From Acidobacteriia bacterium UBA6623 (GTDB taxonomy: Bacteria; Acidobacteriota; Terriglobia; Bryobacterales; UBA6623), in assembly GCA_002433055.1 (NCBI GenBank), contig DJHJ01000014.1, positions 1 through 64,000 of the forward strand: a stretch of DNA of 64,000 bases, given 5' to 3'. Made by a program: the position numbers and the translations under genes. The notes under the pieces were generated by a model that had not been told where the DNA came from, ran no database searches, and saw only the letters and a program-made list of their open reading frames with translations. Positions 37,305 to 46,501 of this stretch are shown piece by piece. How positions within the stretch are numbered: position 1 is the stretch's first letter; each line of letters starts with the position of its first letter.

Positions 37305-39197
37305 ATGTGGCACGGCCTAACTTTCCTCGTTTTTACGCTGCTTGGCTCATCAGTGTTAGATGCTGCACAGGCTATCAACTCTTGCGAGCCAACACCCCTC
37401 TATGAAACTTGTGAAATTAAAATTACGATCGATGAGGCTGCGATCAAACAACATCCCAATCCATATATGGATATCCAATTACGAGGGGAGTTTCGTTCGC
37501 CCAAGGGCGGACGCACTCTGGTGATGCCTGCATTTTGGGATGGCGGAAAGCAATTTGTTATTCGTTTTGCACCTCTTGATACGGGGCAGTGGGATTTTCG
37601 GATTATTTCAAACGTTTCAGAACTTTCTGGCAAATTAGGGAGTTTCATTGCTAGGCCAGCTCGGACCTCAGGGTTTTTACAGGTTCATAATTTGCGGTTC
37701 TGGAAATTTACTGAAGCAGAAACACCTCATTATTGGATGGGAGACACCTGTTACCCGTTTGCCTCTATTCCTTGGTCCTTGTTTACTCGTCTGGTCGATA
37801 TTCGTGCCGAGCAAAAATTTAATCACATCCGCGGCTTTATCTTAGGTAACCGAAATAACGCTGCTCGAGTTCTAGCCAACCCCAAAACCCCCACAGTTGA
37901 ACACTTCCAAGAGCTAGATAGACGGATAGCATATTTAAATCAAAAAGGCATAATTGCCGATCTAATCTTTGGAGATGGTGATAATCAATTAGCAGAGCTG
38001 CTACCCAGTCGCTACCATCGTGAACGTTTCATCCGCTATGTGGTAGCACGATATGCGGCTTTCAATGTTACTTGGCAAGGTGTTGAACGGTTTGAGGAAT
38101 ACAAGCAGGGACGTAAGCTTCTCGAAGAAATTTCTCGTCATTTACGAAAGTGGGATCCCTACAGTCACCCTCGTTCGACTGCGGCTGTCACCACCTCAGG
38201 TTCACTAACTGACGACAGTTGGATGGACTATGTAGTGCAGCGCTCTAGTGATCAGACCCTAGCCACAGTGGAATATGAAATAACCCCTGCGCCTTTCGTC
38301 AATATTGAAGTTGGCGTTGAGAGCAATGGCGACTTAATTCCCAACGGTGTTGACAGTGACACGCTCCGTAGGCGGTTGTGGAATGCTGCGATTCGAGGAC
38401 AATCGATTACCTTTGCCAATTCACGAACCTGGGGGGCTGAATCTTCACAAGTTGATGTGCGTTTTGCTGATTCAGTAGTAGCCCATCAGATGACTCATTT
38501 GTACGATTTTTTTTCTCAAACTCGCTACTTTGATCTCCAGCCGTACTATCAAGTCAACGGCGGGTCAGCGATGGCATTGACCTTCTTTCGCAAACACGAT
38601 GAGACCCCACGAGGAGTTGAATTTATTGTCTATGTTGAAGACCCTGGGCCCATAGAACTGCAGTTACCCAAACACGAATACAGTGTTAGCTGGTTTAATC
38701 CAGTCGATGGAACATGGATTGATCAAAAAAAGAAATTTAAAGGGGAACTCTTTACTGCGGCTGGTCCTCCTGACTCGTCGCACGACTGGGTTCTTTACAT
38801 CCGACGGGAAGGTCGAAAGCAATCCATGAACAAGTCTTTTTTGTTAGCTTGGCGAAAGATCCAACCCAAGAAGATTGAGTCAAGAGTTAGCAATTTGCCA
38901 TTCAATATTCAACTCCCCGACAAAAATGAACTTGTTGTAGGTAGTTCGTTCCAATTCAACGCTACGCTCAAGAAAACTGGACGTATTGCACGTAAAATGC
39001 AGTGGCTTTGGTTAGCTGAAGTTGCAGGATCGGGCATTGGTTCACGTGTGCTTGGCACAGCTCAATTTGGTGAATTTACGATCCCAGAGAACTTGGCGAA
39101 TCACTACCCAGCAACCTTGGGAGTTCGGCTGATTGGGATTGATGGAATGGGTAGATCATACGAGGCTTTTAAGCCATTTCGTCTTGTAAAAAAGTAG
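37305..39197 (+). CDS. Secreted glycoside hydrolase-like protein (DUF5060 and DUF4038)
   Basis: A 630-residue exported protein. A signal peptide (LTFLVFTLLGSSVLDAA) is followed by an N-terminal immunoglobulin-like DUF5060 domain (IKITIDEA to FIARPARTSG). A TIM-barrel DUF4038/apiosidase-like domain then begins about residue 135 with HYWMGDTCYPFASIPW. Candidate acid/base and nucleophile glutamates are in WQGVERFEEY and VNIEVGVES. A C-terminal beta domain ends the protein. The substrate is probably a plant or algal polysaccharide side chain or an O-glycan; unknown. An ABC sugar transporter operon lies just downstream on the other strand. Confidence 0.75.
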   Translation: MWHGLTFLVFTLLGSSVLDAAQAINSCEPTPLYETCEIKITIDEAAIKQHPNPYMDIQLRGEFRSPKGGRTLVMPAFWDGGKQFVIRFAPLDTGQWDFRIISNVSELSGKLGSFIARPARTSGFLQVHNLRFWKFTEAETPHYWMGDTCYPFASIPWSLFTRLVDIRAEQKFNHIRGFILGNRNNAARVLANPKTPTVEHFQELDRRIAYLNQKGIIADLIFGDGDNQLAELLPSRYHRERFIRYVVARYAAFNVTWQGVERFEEYKQGRKLLEEISRHLRKWDPYSHPRSTAAVTTSGSLTDDSWMDYVVQRSSDQTLATVEYEITPAPFVNIEVGVESNGDLIPNGVDSDTLRRRLWNAAIRGQSITFANSRTWGAESSQVDVRFADSVVAHQMTHLYDFFSQTRYFDLQPYYQVNGGSAMALTFFRKHDETPRGVEFIVYVEDPGPIELQLPKHEYSVSWFNPVDGTWIDQKKKFKGELFTAAGPPDSSHDWVLYIRREGRKQSMNKSFLLAWRKIQPKKIESRVSNLPFNIQLPDKNELVVGSSFQFNATLKKTGRIARKMQWLWLAEVAGSGIGSRVLGTAQFGEFTIPENLANHYPATLGVRLIGIDGMGRSYEAFKPFRLVKK

Positions 39198-39293
39198 GCA
39201 TATATCTTCAAGTGAAGATCTGCTCAGACCTGCCACCTACTAGGAACTGATTCGTTGCCTAAATAGAATATGGCTTATCTAAACTACTTGAGA

Positions 39294-40235
39294 TCAAGCA
39301 GAGAAGCGACGTTTTCTTGCTCCATCCAGCGCTACTGCAGCAATGATCACTGTACCTATTATGGCTTGCTGTAGATACGGGTTGATACCTAACAGGTCGC
39401 TACCATTTGCCAGGAGACCCATGATAAAGGCACCGATCAGAGTTCCAACTACGCTGCCTTCACCACCTGTCAAACTACCACCACCAATAACGACAGCGGC
39501 TATCACTAGTAATTCGTATCCTTGGCCGGCAGTGGGTTGCCCGGTCATCAAGCGAGAAGCTTCAATCATGGAAGCTATGCCGGTCAGCATCCCAGAAATA
39601 GCGTAGACGGCAACAGTGTACTTGGCGACAGGAATGCCGGCGTAAATGGCAGCTTCCTTATTGCTCCCAATGGCATACGTGTACCTCCCCAGTTTTGTTG
39701 CGTGAAGTGTTAGATAGGTCAGCACAGCACAGAAAAGCAGCACTAGTAAAACAAATGGCACTCCAAGAAATGTACCTTCACCCAGGAAAGAAAACTCGCG
39801 CGGTAATCCCACTACCGGTAGCCCATCCGAAATAATCAGAGTGAGACCACGGGCTATTCCTAATGTGCCTAGGGTTACTATGAACGGTGGAATTTTGATG
39901 GATGTCGTCAAAACTCCATTTGCTAATCCCCAAGCGAGCCCACACATAAGTCCTGCGAGAATGCCGCCGCCAATACCCCATCCTGACACTATGCACATTG
40001 TGCCAATGGTCCCAGAAAAGGCCAAAATTGCACCTACGGATAGATCTATACCGCCAGAAACTATGACCAATGTCATTCCAAGCGCCATGATGTTAATGAC
40101 GGCGGTTTGCCGTACTACGCTGGAGAGGTTGACAGCAGTCAGAAAGTGTGGCGAAGCGATGGACAGAAATAAGAACAATGAAATAAGACTCAAAAACGGC
40201 AGCAATTTTTGAACCATGTCAAAACGGAATTTCAT
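39294..40235 (-). CDS. Sugar ABC transporter permease, RbsC type
   Basis: A 313-residue permease with about ten helices of the ribose/galactose (BPD_transp_2) family. It has GGIDLSVGAILAFSGTIG, the typical EAA-like NGVLTTSIKIPPFIVTLGTLGIARG and VVIGGGSLTGGEGSVVGTLIGA. It overlaps the upstream ATPase gene by 4 bases (40232-40235), so the two are co-translated. It should import a pentose, hexose or polyol with the partner ATPase. No periplasmic binding protein gene is adjacent. Confidence 0.9.
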   Translation of the reverse strand: MKFRFDMVQKLLPFLSLISLFLFLSIASPHFLTAVNLSSVVRQTAVINIMALGMTLVIVSGGIDLSVGAILAFSGTIGTMCIVSGWGIGGGILAGLMCGLAWGLANGVLTTSIKIPPFIVTLGTLGIARGLTLIISDGLPVVGLPREFSFLGEGTFLGVPFVLLVLLFCAVLTYLTLHATKLGRYTYAIGSNKEAAIYAGIPVAKYTVAVYAISGMLTGIASMIEASRLMTGQPTAGQGYELLVIAAVVIGGGSLTGGEGSVVGTLIGAFIMGLLANGSDLLGINPYLQQAIIGTVIIAAVALDGARKRRFSA

Positions 40236-41686
40236 CTTTCTACCACCGCATGATGCATAACTTCCTGCTGTGTGGTTTTTCGTGGCAACTCAGCTGCGAT
40301 TTTTCCGTCACGCATAACCAGGATCCGATCGGCCACTTGTAGAAGTTCAGGCAACTCTGAGCTAACCATAACTATTCCTTTACCTTCCTTTGCCAGTTCG
40401 TCCATTAGAGAAAAAACTTCTGCTTTCGCTCCTACATCTATACCACGTGTCGGTTCGTCAAACAGCAACAACTGAGCATTTCTAAAAAGCCACTTGGCGA
40501 TGACAATCTTCTGTTGATTGCCTCCACTGAGCCTGCCGGCTGTTTGTTCAATTGTTGCTGTTCGAATTTGTAATCTCTTGCGCGAGTATTCTGCAACTTC
40601 ATTTTCCATATCGTTCTGCAAAAATCCGAGTTTGCAAACGGCGTCTGTGTTGGCTAGCGTGACGTTAACCTTCAAGGGTAACTCCAATGCCAACCCGGTT
40701 TTTTGGCGGTCTTCCGTAATTAAGGCAATACCTGCATTCACCGCATCTCGTGGTGACTTTATTTGGACTATTTCTCCCGCAATTTCAATTGATCCCTTTT
40801 CGACGGGCGTGATGCCGAATATGGTCTGGCACAACTCCGTACGACCTGCACCCATCAATCCTGCCACTCCCACTATTTCACCGGCACGGACGGAAAAATG
40901 TACGTTAGGTAAGTCGACCTTTAGAAGCTCGCGTCCAGGGTTTAGAGATTGACGTGTATAGATATGTGAGATTTCTCGTCCAACCATGTGATGGACGATC
41001 TGTTCGGTATCAACGTTAGCCAGAACGTCAGTGTGTACTGTTCTACCGTCTCGTAAGATCGTGATACGGTCAGCTAGTCCCTGTAGTTCGTCGAGTCGGT
41101 GTGTGATGTAGATGATGCCGATTCCTCGAGCGCTCAAGGCTTTGACGATGTTAAAGACTTCGTTGGTTTCGGATTCAGATAATGATGAAGTAGGTTCATC
41201 GAAGATTATGAGACTTGAAGCGCTGTGCAGTGCCCTACATATCTCAATTAGTTGTTTTTTTGCTGGACTCAATTTGTCGACACGACTCTCAGGGTCGAGA
41301 GGGAAATGATGTTCTTCAATCAAAGCCGATGCCTCAAGCACGATACGACGCTGGTCAACGAACGGCCCTTGCATGGGTTCTCGGCCGAGGAAGATATTTT
41401 CTGCAACCGTAAGGTGTGGCACCAACAGGGATTCTTGATGAACCATTGCAACACCGATGGCGTGGGCGTCAGCAGGTCGATGAAATTTGACTTCCTTGTT
41501 ACGCCATCTCATGACACCTCTGTCATGTTCAATCATTCCAGAAACAATTTTCATCAAGGTAGACTTACCTGCACCGTTTTCACCAACCAGTGCATGCACT
41601 TCACCTGCGTCTACCCGCATGGTGCCATACTCCAGAGCGGTGACTCCGCCGAAGTGTTTTTGGATGCTATCGAGTTCGAGTAACAT
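40232..41686 (-). CDS. Sugar ABC transporter ATP-binding protein, RbsA/MglA type
   Basis: A 484-residue protein with two tandem ABC domains. The first has Walker A GENGAGKST and the second a degenerate GLMGAGRTE, typical of the family. The LSGGNQQKI signature and the Walker B LLLFDEPTRGID are in the second half. ATG 41686 is chosen; an in-frame GTG lies at 41728. It energises the downstream RbsC-like permease. The gene order ATPase-permease without a binding protein is unusual; the binding protein is presumably elsewhere. Confidence 0.92.
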   Translation of the reverse strand: MLLELDSIQKHFGGVTALEYGTMRVDAGEVHALVGENGAGKSTLMKIVSGMIEHDRGVMRWRNKEVKFHRPADAHAIGVAMVHQESLLVPHLTVAENIFLGREPMQGPFVDQRRIVLEASALIEEHHFPLDPESRVDKLSPAKKQLIEICRALHSASSLIIFDEPTSSLSESETNEVFNIVKALSARGIGIIYITHRLDELQGLADRITILRDGRTVHTDVLANVDTEQIVHHMVGREISHIYTRQSLNPGRELLKVDLPNVHFSVRAGEIVGVAGLMGAGRTELCQTIFGITPVEKGSIEIAGEIVQIKSPRDAVNAGIALITEDRQKTGLALELPLKVNVTLANTDAVCKLGFLQNDMENEVAEYSRKRLQIRTATIEQTAGRLSGGNQQKIVIAKWLFRNAQLLLFDEPTRGIDVGAKAEVFSLMDELAKEGKGIVMVSSELPELLQVADRILVMRDGKIAAELPRKTTQQEVMHHAVVER

Positions 41687-41791
41687 GATGTTGAGTCGGT
41701 GAAAACTACTGCGGCGGCATCCCGACACGAAAGATATATAAGTTTACATTCATCCCTGGGACTGTTGACGAATTTTCAAAGTGATCGCCAG

Positions 41792-43015
41792 CTAGTCTGG
41801 TGGACCTTGGCGAAAAATTTCATCGAGAGTTGCTACTAGGGCGTCGATGTGCGCGCGTTCGATTATATAGGGTGGCAAAAAACGCAAGACAGTTCCAGCG
41901 GTGCAGTTGATAAGAAATCCACGGTTTTGGCATTGTGTAACGACTGAACTGCCGGGTACGGTGAGATTGAGACCACACATCAGCCCTCGGCCTCGAAACC
42001 CTTCGACAAAATCGTATTTGTCGATCAATTTTGTGAGTTGTTCGGAGAAATAGGCTCCTTTTTCCAATATTTCTGGCAGTAAATCTTCGAGCAGGACCAA
42101 AAATTCTAATGCCACACGACAAGCTAGGACGTTACCCCCAAACGTACTCCCATGACTGCCAGGTGTGATTGTGGCAGAAGCTCGCTCGTTTGCGATGATT
42201 GCCCCTAGTGGTAGCCCTGAGGCTAGTGGTTTCGCAGTGACGACGATATCCGGTTGGATCTGCTCTTCAGAACCTTCATTCCACCACTGAAAAGAAAAAT
42301 GTTTTCCTGTTCGGCCGAGCCCAGACTGAATTTCATCGAAGACTAGTAGGGTGTCGTACTGTTTCGAGAGCGCTGCAGCTCTTGCAGCGAATTCACGATT
42401 GATGCTTACGATGCCCCCTTCGCCCAGAATCGGTTCAAATAAAATTCCAGCTGTTTGTTCGCAGACGGCCGCTTCTAGTCCCGATATATCATTGGGGTCA
42501 ACAAACTTTACTCCGGGGATGATTGGTTCAACAGGAGCACGATGCTTCGGTTGACCGGTTACAGATACAGCCCCCAAAGTTCTTCCACCGAATGAGCCGT
42601 TCAAAGCTACAATTTCATATTTTTTTGGGTCTATGTTGTGCCCATAGATTTTGGTGATTTTAACAGCTCCCTCGACGCTCTCAGTTCCGCTGTTGGTAAA
42701 AAACACACGCTGCAAACCTGAGATTCTTGCCAGGTGTTCTGCTAGAGGTGCCTGGTAGCGACTGGCGTAAAGGTTTGAGCAATGTATTAAGGTATTGATT
42801 TGCTCCTTCAGAATCCTGACTACTCGTGGATGTGCGTGGCCTAACGCATTTACGCCAATCCCCGACATAAAGTCCAAGTAATGCTTGCCGTTCTCAGCAT
42901 AGAGGTGGCAACCTTCTCCTCGTTCAATCACCAAGTTGGGTGCATAACTCTGGATGAGGTGCTGCTTTCCGAGACCGAGCGTGTCGATGTTCGAGTGAGT
43001 TTTTTCAACGTCCAT
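41792..43015 (-). CDS. Class III aminotransferase, acetylornithine aminotransferase (ArgD)-like
   Basis: A 407-residue PLP-dependent enzyme. It has the substrate pocket MSGIGVNALGHAHPRV, the PLP-phosphate region TNSGTESVEGAVK and the cofactor aspartate in LLVFDEIQSGLGRTG. The PLP lysine is in TAKPLASGLPLGA and STFGGNVLACRVAL follows. The pattern is closest to ArgD, but ornithine, 4-aminobutyrate and similar aminotransferases share it. No other arginine genes are nearby, so the substrate is uncertain. It is monocistronic or the first gene before the ABC ATPase (about 105 bases downstream). Confidence 0.85.
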   Translation of the reverse strand: MDVEKTHSNIDTLGLGKQHLIQSYAPNLVIERGEGCHLYAENGKHYLDFMSGIGVNALGHAHPRVVRILKEQINTLIHCSNLYASRYQAPLAEHLARISGLQRVFFTNSGTESVEGAVKITKIYGHNIDPKKYEIVALNGSFGGRTLGAVSVTGQPKHRAPVEPIIPGVKFVDPNDISGLEAAVCEQTAGILFEPILGEGGIVSINREFAARAAALSKQYDTLLVFDEIQSGLGRTGKHFSFQWWNEGSEEQIQPDIVVTAKPLASGLPLGAIIANERASATITPGSHGSTFGGNVLACRVALEFLVLLEDLLPEILEKGAYFSEQLTKLIDKYDFVEGFRGRGLMCGLNLTVPGSSVVTQCQNRGFLINCTAGTVLRFLPPYIIERAHIDALVATLDEIFRQGPPD

Positions 43016-43190
43016 ACCGGATTCAGGTTACCAAGAATCTGTCGTTGGAAATTGTGTGATCGTAGATTTTGTCAACTATTAGAGGTTTGTTTAGTAGGAA
43101 ACGTGATTGTTGTTCTGATAATGATCGCGTGCGTTGATCTCAACAGAACAGAACGGCAGTGTGGCTTATTGCACTTGGTAGACTGTACGT

Positions 43191-44897
43191 GTGCTACAGA
43201 CCATTATTCATAACCGAGACGTTTTTGACGCTATTGTAGTGGGTTCCGGAGCAACGGGTGGCCTAGCTGCTAAGGAGCTTACGGAAGCAGGCATGCGGGT
43301 TGCTGTACTGGAGGCTGGCGGAAAAGTCACACCGGCTGACTACACCGAACATATTCCACCCTACGAACCAAAATATAGGGGCAACTCAGATTTTGTCCGG
43401 CATAACCTTAAGTCGACTGAAGTACTCCGTGAACGCCCAATTCAAGGTCTCATCTATGCTTGTCGTGAGTCGAACTACAAGTGGTTTGTTAACGATATTG
43501 AGAACCCATACAGAACTCCGAAAAAAAAACCATTCCACTGGATCAGAATGCGAGTTCTCGGTGGTCGTTCGTTGTCTTGGGGGCGTCAAAGCTACCGCAT
43601 GGGTGACATAGATTTTAAGGCTGCTTCGCGTGATGGTTATGGAGACGATTGGCCGATTTCTTACCAAGACCTGGTTCCTTATTACGAAAAAGTAGAAAAG
43701 TTTATAGGTTTTAGTGGCAGCAAAGAAGGACTTGATCAATTACCTGACAGCATTTTTTTACCACCCATGGAAATGAACCAGGGAGAGAAGTTCTGGTCTG
43801 AACAAGTTCGCAAGAAGATGGGGCGAGTAGTCACAATCGGCAGAACCGCAATGTTGACGAAAGACCACAATGGTCGTGCTGCGTGCCATTATTGTGGACC
43901 ATGTGAACAGGGATGTATTACTAATTCCTACTACGCTAGTCCCTTTACAACTCTTTTAGCGGCGACGCAGACCGGCAATTTGACGCTTGTGACCGACGCT
44001 GTAGCAAGTCATGTGACAGTAGATCGTTCAACTGGCAGGGCTTCGGGTATTGCTTATATTGACCGTATTACACGGGCTCCACGTGAGCTTCGGGCAAAGA
44101 TGGTCATCCTGTGCGCTTCTACGATAGAGTCAACACGTCTATTACTAAATTCGGCTCCAGGCGGGCTGGCAAATTCTAGCGGTGTGCTGGGCCACTACCT
44201 AATGGATCACATCTACGAAGGAGGTGCTACGGGCACACTTCCCGAACTAACGGCCAAGGCTTGGATAGGTGCTCCACGCAGACCAAATGGTATCTACATC
44301 CCTCGATTTCGTAACATTGACCAAGCAGTGACAAATGGAATGATCCGTGGATATGGGTATCAGGGACGCAGTTCTCCAGCGTTTAACTTCGAGGCCTCTG
44401 GTTTTGGTGCTGACTATAAGCAAAGGGTTCATGATGAGACGCTTTGGCGTACAGGTATCGGCGTCTGGGCGGAATGCTTGGCACGTTATGAAAACCATGT
44501 GAGCATAGACAAAGATCGTGTGGACGCGTGGGGTATCCCTTCGGTTAAGGTCAACATGAGTTGGAGTGACAACGACCTAGCACTTTGGCGGGACGGTCGC
44601 GAAGAAGGGGCTGCAATGCTGGAAGCCTCGGGCCACAAAGACGTTAAAGTGACCGGTGAGCCATCAGTGCCAGGATTTTGTGTCCATGAGATAGGAACAG
44701 CAAGGATGGGGAACGACCCGAAAACGTCTGTACTGAACCGTTTCAACCAGGCTCACGACGTCAAAAACCTTTTTGTTACCGATGGAGCTGCTTGGGTTTC
44801 GAGTGCTTGTCAGAATCCCACTTTAACCATGATGGCCATCACAGCGAGAGCGTGCGATTATATTGTCGATCGGTATAAAAAGGGTGAACTCGGTTGA
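43191..44897 (+). CDS. GMC-family FAD-dependent oxidoreductase
   Basis: A 568-residue glucose-methanol-choline oxidoreductase. The FAD-binding GSGATGGLAAKEL lies near residue 18, with VLEAGG at the end of the second strand. RVLGGRSLSWGRQSYRM and CHYCGPCEQGCITNSY are characteristic of the gluconate 2-dehydrogenase-like branch. The C-terminal FVTDGAAWVSSACQNPTLTMMAITARACDYI completes the active-site region, with the catalytic histidine in VHEIGTARMG. The start is GTG 43191. The usual small subunit and cytochrome partner are not adjacent. It probably oxidises a sugar or alcohol. Confidence 0.88.
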   Translation: MLQTIIHNRDVFDAIVVGSGATGGLAAKELTEAGMRVAVLEAGGKVTPADYTEHIPPYEPKYRGNSDFVRHNLKSTEVLRERPIQGLIYACRESNYKWFVNDIENPYRTPKKKPFHWIRMRVLGGRSLSWGRQSYRMGDIDFKAASRDGYGDDWPISYQDLVPYYEKVEKFIGFSGSKEGLDQLPDSIFLPPMEMNQGEKFWSEQVRKKMGRVVTIGRTAMLTKDHNGRAACHYCGPCEQGCITNSYYASPFTTLLAATQTGNLTLVTDAVASHVTVDRSTGRASGIAYIDRITRAPRELRAKMVILCASTIESTRLLLNSAPGGLANSSGVLGHYLMDHIYEGGATGTLPELTAKAWIGAPRRPNGIYIPRFRNIDQAVTNGMIRGYGYQGRSSPAFNFEASGFGADYKQRVHDETLWRTGIGVWAECLARYENHVSIDKDRVDAWGIPSVKVNMSWSDNDLALWRDGREEGAAMLEASGHKDVKVTGEPSVPGFCVHEIGTARMGNDPKTSVLNRFNQAHDVKNLFVTDGAAWVSSACQNPTLTMMAITARACDYIVDRYKKGELG

Positions 44898-44968
44898 CTA
44901 ATAATTAAGCCGACTAACCAGTCGAGCATCCGCTTTTCTTCCTGTTGCCGCTAAGCTGCAATTGCCCA

Positions 44969-46195
44969 TTACTCGGTTTTGCTGTCGTTAAGAACGAGCA
45001 TAAACGGGCTTCTTGTCAACGTTGTAGCAACACCCTGGAAGGTGACACGGCTACCTCTAGTTGGGGCTGACCTCATACGGTTTGTGAGGTTAACGGTTAC
45101 TTCAGCATTACCACCACGGGTACTTGTTAACATCAGTTTATTGGGTGCCCTTGCAGGGGTTGCGGATACGACGAAAAGGCGAAATTTTGGAGTGAGTTTA
45201 CCCCTGAGTTTACCCCAGGTCGGATCTGTCGGCTGTGATAGCAACTTCTTCAGCTGTACAAATTCGTATCGGAGAGGGTCGTTCTTTTTGAAAGCTACTT
45301 GAGCTTCGTACTCGCGTGTGGCGGCAGATTTAATCGCAGCAAAGCCTTCCGGAGGTCGGGCACTCTCTTTAGCTGCGGCGAAAAGATCCTCAAGTCCTTC
45401 CTGGGTACCGGCAAACTTGGCATAGAACTCAGTGAGATACTTTTTGAGTCCTGTCCGCGCTTGATCATTGAGCGCTCCTGGTCCATCGACAACGACAGCT
45501 CGCGCGTACGAAAACATCACATATGTGAGTTCCTCTGCTGTCTTTGCTCCATTTTGTACAGCTTGGGCGAGTTCGTAGGAGGCAAGCCCATTGTTTTCAT
45601 CTACATCTAGGGCATCATTCAAATGTCCTGCAGCCTTTGAGTGGTCTTTATTTTGCGTTGCAATCCAGGCGAGAGCCTGGTGGGCCGTCACTGTCACAGT
45701 GTTCTTGACTGTGTCCCATTGCTCCTGAGGAACTTGCGCAGGCTTGTTCGCGAACTGTGTGTTAATTAAGGAATCCAGCATTAACACAGCAGAACTTTTT
45801 GCAGTGTTCAATGTGGATGAGTCAGTCTTTCCTAGAGCCCTAGCGGATGAAACAATTGTATTGTGCGCCAAAAAATTCTTTGGGGCTTTGGTGTCTACAA
45901 TTAACCTTGCCGTGTCAACAGCCATTTGCGTTTGGCCTGTTGCCCCATAGGACTGCATATAGAGTTGTAAGCGTTCGAGGTCAAATGCTGTTTCTGGGTA
46001 TTTTTCTTTCCATTGATCCAATAGCTCTATCAGAGCGGCAGAGGGTTGCGTGCCAAAGGCCTTGGTGATCAGCTCATATTCCTGCTGGTCTTTTGCCTGT
46101 TTTTGAGCTTGGAGTAACGGCGTGGCTGCTGTTGTCAGAAAAATTATCAGTGAAAAAGCCAACACGGCATACATCATCTTCTTCGTAAGCATCAT
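44969..46195 (-). CDS. Secreted TPR-like helical protein of unknown function
   Basis: A protein of about 408 residues starting at ATG 46195 with a GGAG motif before it. A signal peptide (AVLAFSLIIFLTTAATPLLQA) is followed by helical repeats resembling tetratricopeptide units (HSKAAGHLNDALDVDENNGLASYELAQA). A C-terminal beta-rich tail of about 65 residues contains LTSTRGGNAEVTVNLTNRM. It is periplasmic or surface-attached; no specific function can be assigned. Sequence and codon use are unremarkable. It is convergent with the GMC gene. Confidence 0.65.
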   Translation of the reverse strand: MMLTKKMMYAVLAFSLIIFLTTAATPLLQAQKQAKDQQEYELITKAFGTQPSAALIELLDQWKEKYPETAFDLERLQLYMQSYGATGQTQMAVDTARLIVDTKAPKNFLAHNTIVSSARALGKTDSSTLNTAKSSAVLMLDSLINTQFANKPAQVPQEQWDTVKNTVTVTAHQALAWIATQNKDHSKAAGHLNDALDVDENNGLASYELAQAVQNGAKTAEELTYVMFSYARAVVVDGPGALNDQARTGLKKYLTEFYAKFAGTQEGLEDLFAAAKESARPPEGFAAIKSAATREYEAQVAFKKNDPLRYEFVQLKKLLSQPTDPTWGKLRGKLTPKFRLFVVSATPARAPNKLMLTSTRGGNAEVTVNLTNRMRSAPTRGSRVTFQGVATTLTRSPFMLVLNDSKTE

Positions 46196-46501
46196 TACAA
46201 TCTCCAGTACTGAGGGTTGTCCGACCCTCTCGTCTCTCATACAAAATAGACGAAATCCTCTCCCTTGGGTAGCTTACTCGGCTAGTTTTCTGACGGCTGT
46301 TCGCTCGGCAGTATAAGCCAGTCAGTCACTCTGGGCGAGAGGACCCTAGAAGTTTAACACCTTCGAGTGGTAATACGCTCATATTTCCAGATCAAGTAAA
46401 TCTCATTAAGATGCTGGCGTTCTGCTACAATTCTCTACCGCTAAGGCTTGACGACTTAAGTCTTACTAGAGTTTTTAGGCCTGAAGTTTGGAGTTCGGTC
46501 T
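46196..46501. other. Intergenic region with a candidate promoter, no gene seen
   Basis: About 306 bases between two divergent genes hold no convincing open frame or RNA gene. TGCTACAAT at 46423-46431 is a possible extended -10 for the symporter gene starting at 46502. No good -35 was seen. Confidence 0.4.

Noticed and set aside
39205..39220. Small hairpin after the glycosidase gene
   Set aside because: Stem of six pairs with a four-base loop, no T-run; too weak to call a terminator.
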